Assembly (NCBI GenBank): GCA_902595595.1
Contig: CACJQX010000001.1
Coordinates: 1-64,000 of the forward strand
Source of the DNA: an uncultured Pelagibacteraceae bacterium
Lineage (GTDB): Bacteria > Pseudomonadota > Alphaproteobacteria > Pelagibacterales > Pelagibacteraceae
Length of the DNA stretch: 64,000 bases
Direction of reading: 5' to 3'
Shown in pieces: positions 58,869 to 64,000 of this stretch. Every line of letters starts with the position of its first letter. The first letter of the stretch is position 1. The notes below the pieces were generated by a model. That model made no database searches. It was not told where the DNA came from and was given only the letters and a program-made list of their open reading frames with translations. Both the position numbers and the translations under genes were made by a program.

Positions 58869-59977
58869 CCCTTCATAGGCATAACAACAAAAATACTATC
58901 AAAATCACCTGGATCTTTTATTAGCGCCGGTGAACCAGTATCATTAAAGAAAATTTCAACTCTGTCTCCATCTAGTTGTGAAGCAACATCTATCAAATAT
59001 CTAGAGTTAAAACTTATCTCTAAGTCATGATCAAACTTAACACTTAGAGTTTCTTTACCATCACCACTGTTAGTATTATTTACTGAAAGATCTAAAGTAT
59101 CTTTAGATAAATTAAATTTCACACCATCTTTTTTATCTAATGAAACTGAGGCTACTCTATCAACAGAATTCAAAAATAATTTTAAGTCTATTTCTAATTT
59201 TTTTTGATTATTTTTAGGTATAACTTGAATGTAATTAGGAAATTTTCCATCAATAAGTTTTGATATTAAAATACTATTATGTAATTCAAATTTTATTTTT
59301 GATTTTACATTTGAAACTTTTACATCTCCGTCATAGCTATCTAATAAAGAACAAAGTTGAAAAATTGTTTTTTTAGGTAAAATTATTGGATCAAAATCAA
59401 TTTTTTCTTCTAATCTAACTTTTGAAATAGACATTCTATGACTATCAGTTGCAACTGCTGTTAAATAATTTTTATCTTCAACCTCTGTTTGATGAAAATA
59501 TATACCACTTAAGTAATGCCTTGTTTCGTCATTAGAAACTGAAAATTTACACTTATTTAATAATTTTAATAATTGTTTTGATTTAATTATAAATTCATTT
59601 TGATTAAAATTTTCATCTGTCAGTGGAAACTCTGTTGCACTTATGCAATTCAAATTAAAAATAGATTTTTCAGACTCTACTTGTAATTTGCTTATATCTG
59701 TTAAAGAAAGATTTATTTTTTTTCCTGAATTAAACTTTCTTATAATATCATACATAATTGATGAAGTTGTGGTTGTTTTGCCCTCCTCTAGAATCTCTAC
59801 ATTATTTAATTGATGTATAAATATTAAATCTAGATCAGTCGCTGTGATAGTAAGTTTTGAATTACTTGCATCTAACAAAATATTAGAAAGTATTGGTAAT
59901 GTACTTCTTTTCTCAATAACCCCTTGGCAATAATTTAATGCTTGCTGGAGGTCTTGTTGATTAACGTTAAATTTCAT
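58865..59977 (-). CDS. dnaN: DNA polymerase III beta subunit (sliding clamp)
   Basis: The processivity clamp. 370 residues is the usual length. The protein starts MKFNVNQQDLQQALNYCQGVIEKRSTLPILSNILLDA and ends in the conserved VVMPMKG. The three-domain fold is clear from repeated beta-alpha-beta-beta-beta elements. The gene overlaps dnaA by 11 bases, directly downstream on the same strand. Confidence 0.97.
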   Translation of the reverse strand: MKFNVNQQDLQQALNYCQGVIEKRSTLPILSNILLDASNSKLTITATDLDLIFIHQLNNVEILEEGKTTTTSSIMYDIIRKFNSGKKINLSLTDISKLQVESEKSIFNLNCISATEFPLTDENFNQNEFIIKSKQLLKLLNKCKFSVSNDETRHYLSGIYFHQTEVEDKNYLTAVATDSHRMSISKVRLEEKIDFDPIILPKKTIFQLCSLLDSYDGDVKVSNVKSKIKFELHNSILISKLIDGKFPNYIQVIPKNNQKKLEIDLKLFLNSVDRVASVSLDKKDGVKFNLSKDTLDLSVNNTNSGDGKETLSVKFDHDLEISFNSRYLIDVASQLDGDRVEIFFNDTGSPALIKDPGDFDSIFVVMPMKG

Positions 59978-61385
59978 TTTCTTTATTATTATATAAAATC
60001 TGGTTTTTTAATTTATTTATATTATCAACCATCTCAGGATCTTTTTCTTTTATCTTTTCAATAGTTTTTACGGAATGAATTATTGTTGTATGGTCCCGGT
60101 TAGAAAATTCTCTTCCAATTTCAGGTAATGATTTAGAAGTCAAAATTTTAGTTAAATAAATTGCTGTTTGTCTAGGTCTTACTAAATATCTTGATCTTCT
60201 AGATGATAACATTTCATTTTTGCTGATTTTGAAAAACTTACAAACAATTGTTTGAATTAGATCTATTGTAACCTTATTTTCTGCTAAATTTAATAAATCC
60301 TTTAAAACTACTTTAGTCTCAGCAAGATTTGGAACTTTGTTGTAAATTCTTGAAAATGAAACAACTCTGTTTATTGCACCAACTAATTCCCTTACACTTC
60401 CAGTTATTTCATTACTTATAAAATCTTGAATTTCTCTAGAAACTTGCAATTGTTCAGAATACAAGGCATTCAATTCTTCAGTTTTTTTTTCAACTATTTT
60501 TTTTCTTAGCTCAAGGTCTGGCTTTTGAATATCAACAACTAATCCGCCAGAAAATCTTGATTTAATTCTTTCTTGAATCCTTGATAGTTTGTTTGGTGAT
60601 CGATCAGCCGATACAATTATTTGAGATCCCTTATCAAGTAATGCATTAAATGTATGAAAGAACTCCTCCTGCATAGCCTCTTTTCCACTTATAAACTGGA
60701 TATCATCGATTAATAAAATATCTGTATTTCTAAAATACTCTTTAAACTTAACCATGTCGTTTGATTTAATTGATTTTACAAACTGATACATGAAACGTTC
60801 TGCGGAAATAAACATTACTTTATTATTTTTTTTAAGCTCTAAACCTATTGAATTTAATAAGTGAGTTTTTCCCATTCCAACACCACCATAAATATAAAGT
60901 GGATTATAGTGAGATATATTTTCTGAAACTTTTAAAGAAGCTTCGTAAGCTAATTTATTACTTGAACCTGTAATAAAATTATCAAATCTTTTATTTGGAT
61001 CAATTCGATTATACTGAAGATAAGAGTCTTTTATAAATGAAACATTTTCATTAGTATTATTTTCTTTAATACTATTTTCTTTTAAAGTGATATCTTGAGC
61101 TTTTTCAACTATTTTGAACTCAATTCTAATAATGTCTTTTTTATAAACTTTAATTATTTTTAATATTTGGTCTAAATACCTTGATGTAATCCAGTCTCTA
61201 ATAAATCTTGTTGGAACTGATAATAATAAGTAATTATTGAATTCCTCTACAAAAGAAATCTTTTTTAACCAGCTCTCATAAACTTCTAAGCCAAGTTTAT
61301 TTTTCATTTCATTCTGTACTTGCTTCCATTCGAAGCTTTCAGAAGAAAAATTATTAATATCTTTTGTATTTGTTAATTTATTCAT
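59967..61385 (-). CDS. dnaA: Chromosomal replication initiator DnaA
   Basis: AAA+ initiator that melts the origin. Domain I is residues about 20-95, a low-complexity linker at about 95-125, then Walker A GGVGMGKTHLLNS (about 167-179), Walker B LLIDDIQFISG, the sensor motifs and the C-terminal DNA-binding helix-turn-helix with RDHTTIIHSVKTIEKI. 472 residues. The upstream gap to rpsT (286 bases) has repeats that could be part of a replication origin or autoregulatory site. Confidence 0.97.
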   Translation of the reverse strand: MNKLTNTKDINNFSSESFEWKQVQNEMKNKLGLEVYESWLKKISFVEEFNNYLLLSVPTRFIRDWITSRYLDQILKIIKVYKKDIIRIEFKIVEKAQDITLKENSIKENNTNENVSFIKDSYLQYNRIDPNKRFDNFITGSSNKLAYEASLKVSENISHYNPLYIYGGVGMGKTHLLNSIGLELKKNNKVMFISAERFMYQFVKSIKSNDMVKFKEYFRNTDILLIDDIQFISGKEAMQEEFFHTFNALLDKGSQIIVSADRSPNKLSRIQERIKSRFSGGLVVDIQKPDLELRKKIVEKKTEELNALYSEQLQVSREIQDFISNEITGSVRELVGAINRVVSFSRIYNKVPNLAETKVVLKDLLNLAENKVTIDLIQTIVCKFFKISKNEMLSSRRSRYLVRPRQTAIYLTKILTSKSLPEIGREFSNRDHTTIIHSVKTIEKIKEKDPEMVDNINKLKNQILYNNKENEI

Positions 61386-61528
61386 AACTTAAGGGGAAAT
61401 CTCAGTTAGAACGATTTAAAAAAATTTGCAACAAGTTAATAAAAAAAATTAAAAAAAAATAAAATCTATGATTGTGATTTATAATGTTACAAATAAATTT
61501 AAATTTAGATCAGAAATTAAAATTTTAA

Positions 61529-61607
61529 ATTGAATCAAACATAGATTGAATCAAATATAGATTGAATGGTTAGCATTCAAATATTTACTAAATCTAAATA
61601 TAGTAAA
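61529..61607. repeat. Direct and inverted repeats between rpsT and dnaA (possible origin region)
   Basis: Two copies and a half of a 16-base tandem, ATTGAATCAAACATAG (61529-61544), ATTGAATCAAATATAG (61545-61560) and ATTGAATGG (61561-61569). Then a 7-base inverted repeat TTGAATG/CATTCAA with a 5-base spacer (61562-61580) and another, TTTACTA/TAGTAAA with a 10-base spacer (61584-61607). The rest of the gap is very AT-rich. No good TTATCCACA-type DnaA box was seen, so function as an origin is only a possibility. Confidence 0.55.
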
Positions 61608-61671
61608 TGTAAATAAAGTTTAAATATATAATGTAGATACCAAGAGTTGTTAGAAAACTTAATGCTGGTTT

Positions 61672-61932
61672 TTAGATTGCAGCAATTTTTTTTGTTATTC
61701 TGGAAACATTTCTAGAAGCATTCTGTTTTTTTATTATTCCTGTTTTTGCAATTTTCATCAACTCAGAGTTTAACTTTGGTAAAAATTTTAGTGCTTCATC
61801 TTTCTTTTTACCATCAATTAGAAGGTTCATTTTCTTAAGAGCGTTTCTAAATCTGCTCTTTCTAGCTTTATTTACCGCTGTTTGTTTAGAAATTCTTCTA
61901 ATTCTCTTAATTGCTGATTTTGTGTTTGCCAT
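61672..61932 (-). CDS. rpsT: 30S ribosomal protein S20
   Basis: An 86-residue basic protein: MANTKSAIKRIRRISKQTAVNKARKSRFRNALKKMN, ending in a helix of Lys, Ile and Ala. The frame extends upstream to 62004, but the family starts at MANTKS (ATG 61930-61932). The mutM-rpsT-dnaA order is common in alphaproteobacteria. The gene ends where the dnaA upstream region starts. Confidence 0.96.
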   Translation of the reverse strand: MANTKSAIKRIRRISKQTAVNKARKSRFRNALKKMNLLIDGKKKDEALKFLPKLNSELMKIAKTGIIKKQNASRNVSRITKKIAAI

Positions 61933-61982
61933 CTGCGCAGGGGTATAGCTTGAGAATTTATAGTGGTCAACTAAATATTTAA

Positions 61983-62846
61983 CTATTTTTGACAGGAAAC
62001 ACAAAAAAAAGTCGACCTATTTGATGTTATCTTTTTTTTTATAATGCCTTTGCAATTCGTACGACTACAATCAGCTCCGTCTTGCTGATAGACTTTAAAC
62101 TCCTTTTGAAAGGTACCTTTGTTACCTGAGATATCTTTAAAATCTCTTATACTTGAGCCTCCCTTATTAATTGCCTGTTGAAGTATTTTCTTAGAATTAA
62201 ATATAATATTTAAACATTCATTTTTATTAAGTCTTTTTGCCTTTTTAAATGGATTTATTTTACTGGCGAAAAGAATTTCACTTGCATAAATATTACCTAT
62301 TCCAGAAACAAATCTTTGATCAAGTAAGAAACTTTTTATATCCTTATTTTTTTTCTTAAAATAATTAACTACATAATTTAAGTTAAATTTATCACTAAAG
62401 GGTTCGGGCCCCATTGATTTAAATCTTTTCTGTAGATCTTGATAATTGTTAATTATTTCAAAAAATCCAAAACGTCTAGGATCATTATAAATTACTTTCA
62501 AGCTATCAAATATAAACTCTGCATGATTGTGTTTTTTAGGTAAAAAGGGTGAATGATAAAAACTAGTATTCGTAAATTTTAGAGGTTTTTTCTTATCAAG
62601 AATGTGAATTGTTCCTGACATTCCTAAATGGATTAAACAATAATCTTCATTTTGAAAATGGATAATCAAATATTTAGAAAATCTACTAACTTCAATTATT
62701 TTTTTATTTTTAAGAAAACTTTCAAAATCACTTGGTATTTTAAACCTTAAATTCCTGTTTCTAATTATTACTTTTTTTATGCTTTTTTTTTTGATCTTTT
62801 TATGAAGGGATTGTCTAACAATTTCTACTTCTGGTAATTCTGGCAT
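61983..62846 (-). CDS. mutM: Formamidopyrimidine-DNA glycosylase
   Basis: Removes oxidised purines, with N-terminal Pro (MPELPEVEIVRQSL) acting as the Schiff-base nucleophile and Glu at PELPE. The 287-residue protein has the helix-two-turn-helix and the C-terminal zinc finger in GADCSRTNCKGIIKK...FFCVSCQK. The first Cys pair is C-x4-C rather than C-x2-C, a spacing also known in alphaproteobacterial enzymes. 30 bases separate it from the divergent ubiE gene's start. Confidence 0.93.
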   Translation of the reverse strand: MPELPEVEIVRQSLHKKIKKKSIKKVIIRNRNLRFKIPSDFESFLKNKKIIEVSRFSKYLIIHFQNEDYCLIHLGMSGTIHILDKKKPLKFTNTSFYHSPFLPKKHNHAEFIFDSLKVIYNDPRRFGFFEIINNYQDLQKRFKSMGPEPFSDKFNLNYVVNYFKKKNKDIKSFLLDQRFVSGIGNIYASEILFASKINPFKKAKRLNKNECLNIIFNSKKILQQAINKGGSSIRDFKDISGNKGTFQKEFKVYQQDGADCSRTNCKGIIKKKITSNRSTFFCVSCQK

Positions 62847-62875
62847 TTGATACTATATTCAATATATATTTTTTT

Positions 62876-63580
62876 ATGCAACAAAATCTTCAAAATAAAA
62901 AAGGACTTGTAGAAAATGTATTTAATCAGGTCTACAACAAATATGACTTGATGAATGACTTTATGTCTATGGGTGTACATAGATATTGGAAAAAAAGTTT
63001 AATCAACATGATGAATCCGAGAGTTAGTAGAAAATTAATAGATGTTGCGTGTGGGACGGGGGATGTTGGAAAGTTATTTTTAGATAGTACAAATAAAGAG
63101 GCTGAAATTACTTGTGTAGATCCTAATAAAGGAATGGTTAGTCAAGGAAAGCAAAAATTATCTAATTACAAAAATGTAAAATGGGTTATTTCTCCAGCAG
63201 AAAAATTACCAATAACAGACAATTCATTTGATTATTACACTATTAGCTTTGGGTTAAGAAATACTAAAAATTTAAATAAAGCACTTTCAGAAGCCTATAG
63301 AGTTTTAAAGCCTGGTGGACGCTATTTATGTCTAGAATTTTCTAAGATTCAAAACTCAAATCTTGATTTTATTTATAAAAATTATTCAAAACTTATTCCT
63401 ATAATTGGCCAGTTTGTAGTTGGAGAAAAAGAACCTTACGAATATTTAATCAAAAGTATTGAACAATTTATTAATCAAGATGAATTAATAGAGCTAATGG
63501 AAAAAAATAATTTTCATAAATGTTCTTATAGAAATCTTTCTGGTGGTATTGTTTCAATTCATAGTGGTTGGAAAATTTAA
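62876..63580 (+). CDS. ubiE: Ubiquinone/menaquinone methyltransferase UbiE
   Basis: SAM-dependent C-methyltransferase of ubiquinone synthesis. The 234-residue protein starts MQQNLQNKKGLVENVFNQVYNKYDLMNDFMSMGVHRYWKK, has motif I LIDVACGTGDVGKLFL and the post-motif FDYYTISFGLRN and RVLKPGGRYLCLEFSKI. Start ATG at 62876. Its TAA overlaps the ubiB ATG (TAATG). Confidence 0.96.
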   Translation: MQQNLQNKKGLVENVFNQVYNKYDLMNDFMSMGVHRYWKKSLINMMNPRVSRKLIDVACGTGDVGKLFLDSTNKEAEITCVDPNKGMVSQGKQKLSNYKNVKWVISPAEKLPITDNSFDYYTISFGLRNTKNLNKALSEAYRVLKPGGRYLCLEFSKIQNSNLDFIYKNYSKLIPIIGQFVVGEKEPYEYLIKSIEQFINQDELIELMEKNNFHKCSYRNLSGGIVSIHSGWKI

Positions 63581-64000
63581 TGATTAAAAAACTTATTACT
63601 TTATTTAAATTAGGAAGAAAAATTGCAAAATCAGATATTTTAAAAATTGCATCAAAATTTAAAAAACCTCCTTTAGCTGTAACAATATTATTCCAAATTT
63701 TATCTATTTCATTTGAAAAAAAGGAACAAAATAATTTAATTGAAGATGATGGTGCAAGACTATCTAGGTCATTAGAATCTATGGGTACAACTTTTATTAA
63801 ACTTGGACAATTTCTTGCTACTAGACCTGATATTATTGGAGAAGAATTATCTTTAAAGCTAGAAAAACTTCAGGATCGATTACCACCTTTTTCAATTCAT
63901 GAAGCAAAAGAAATTATTAAAGAAGATCTTGGAATTGATGCATTTAATTCAATAATAGATTTAAGTGAGCCAGTTGCTGCTGCATCAATTGCACAAGTCC
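63580..64000 (+). CDS. ubiB: UbiB-family kinase-like protein, cut by window edge
   Basis: The window ends 140 residues into the gene. From the ATG at 63580 it reads MIKKLITLFKLGRKIAKSDIL. Then GARLSRSLESMGTTFIKLGQFLATRPDIIG, the KxGQ signature of the UbiB/ABC1 atypical kinases, and LQDRLPPFSIHEAKEI, followed by an Ala-rich loop AAASIAQV that replaces the usual P-loop. It helps ubiquinone synthesis. Overlap with ubiE by one base shows co-expression. Confidence 0.93.
   Translation, partial: MIKKLITLFKLGRKIAKSDILKIASKFKKPPLAVTILFQILSISFEKKEQNNLIEDDGARLSRSLESMGTTFIKLGQFLATRPDIIGEELSLKLEKLQDRLPPFSIHEAKEIIKEDLGIDAFNSIIDLSEPVAAASIAQV

Overview
The window is a dense, AT-rich stretch of alphaproteobacterial chromosome. 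Base composition (low GC by eye), very short intergenic gaps, many overlapping genes and lysine/asparagine/isoleucine-rich proteins point to a streamlined marine alphaproteobacterium of the SAR11 (Pelagibacterales) type. This assignment is an inference from gene content and style; no rRNA gene is present to confirm it.

Layout. 1-2303 (minus): truncated peptide deformylase, then a secreted protein of unknown function preceded by an overlapping small membrane protein. 2361-7524 (mostly plus): aroK (broken by an 8-G run), aroB, then bolA (minus), a J-domain protein, cobS and cobT. 7521-25713 is one long minus-strand block. Read in transcription order it holds a GT4 glycosyltransferase, thrS, infC, rpmI, rplT, pheS, pheT, lepA, a PQQ-type dehydrogenase, two glycosyltransferases, a nucleotide-sugar dehydrogenase, tRNA-Ser(GGA), gyrB and a RegB-type redox sensor kinase. 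25750-32440: an alpha/beta hydrolase facing gltB-gltD. 32624-39902: uppP, a DMT permease, pyruvate dehydrogenase aceF/aceE (E1 carries its own lipoyl domain) and a thiolase. 39976-45305: tRNA-Arg(ACG), a 32-residue membrane peptide, a hotdog thioesterase, a TAXI-type TRAP transporter and an aminotransferase. 45474-49687: an SUV3-like helicase, a TerB-like protein, ferredoxin, CarD with a histone-like tail, and a convergent 30-residue Lys/Ala peptide. 49887-56812: acyl-CoA synthetase, tRNA-Leu(CAA), YqaA/DedA, dsbB, coq7, HNH nuclease, esterase, HIG1 protein, TlpA-like protein and argH. 56809-64000: lptM, lysA, plsC, then dnaN, dnaA, a repeat-bearing gap, rpsT and mutM (minus), and ubiE and truncated ubiB (plus).

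The genes are mostly housekeeping: translation (thrS, infC, pheST, lepA, L20, L35, S20), replication (dnaA, dnaN, gyrB), nitrogen assimilation (gltBD), central carbon (PDH), amino-acid synthesis (aro, arg, lys), ubiquinone (coq7, ubiE, ubiB) and envelope (uppP, plsC, lptM, glycosyltransferases). No CRISPR array, transposase, integrase, phage gene or toxin-antitoxin pair was seen. The points most worth a second look are the aroK G8 frameshift, the lipoyl-E1 fusion, CobS/CobT without any visible cobalamin pathway, the Lys/Ala-rich peptide facing a CarD with a similar tail, two small genes easily missed (40067-40165 and lptM), and the direct and inverted repeats between rpsT and dnaA.
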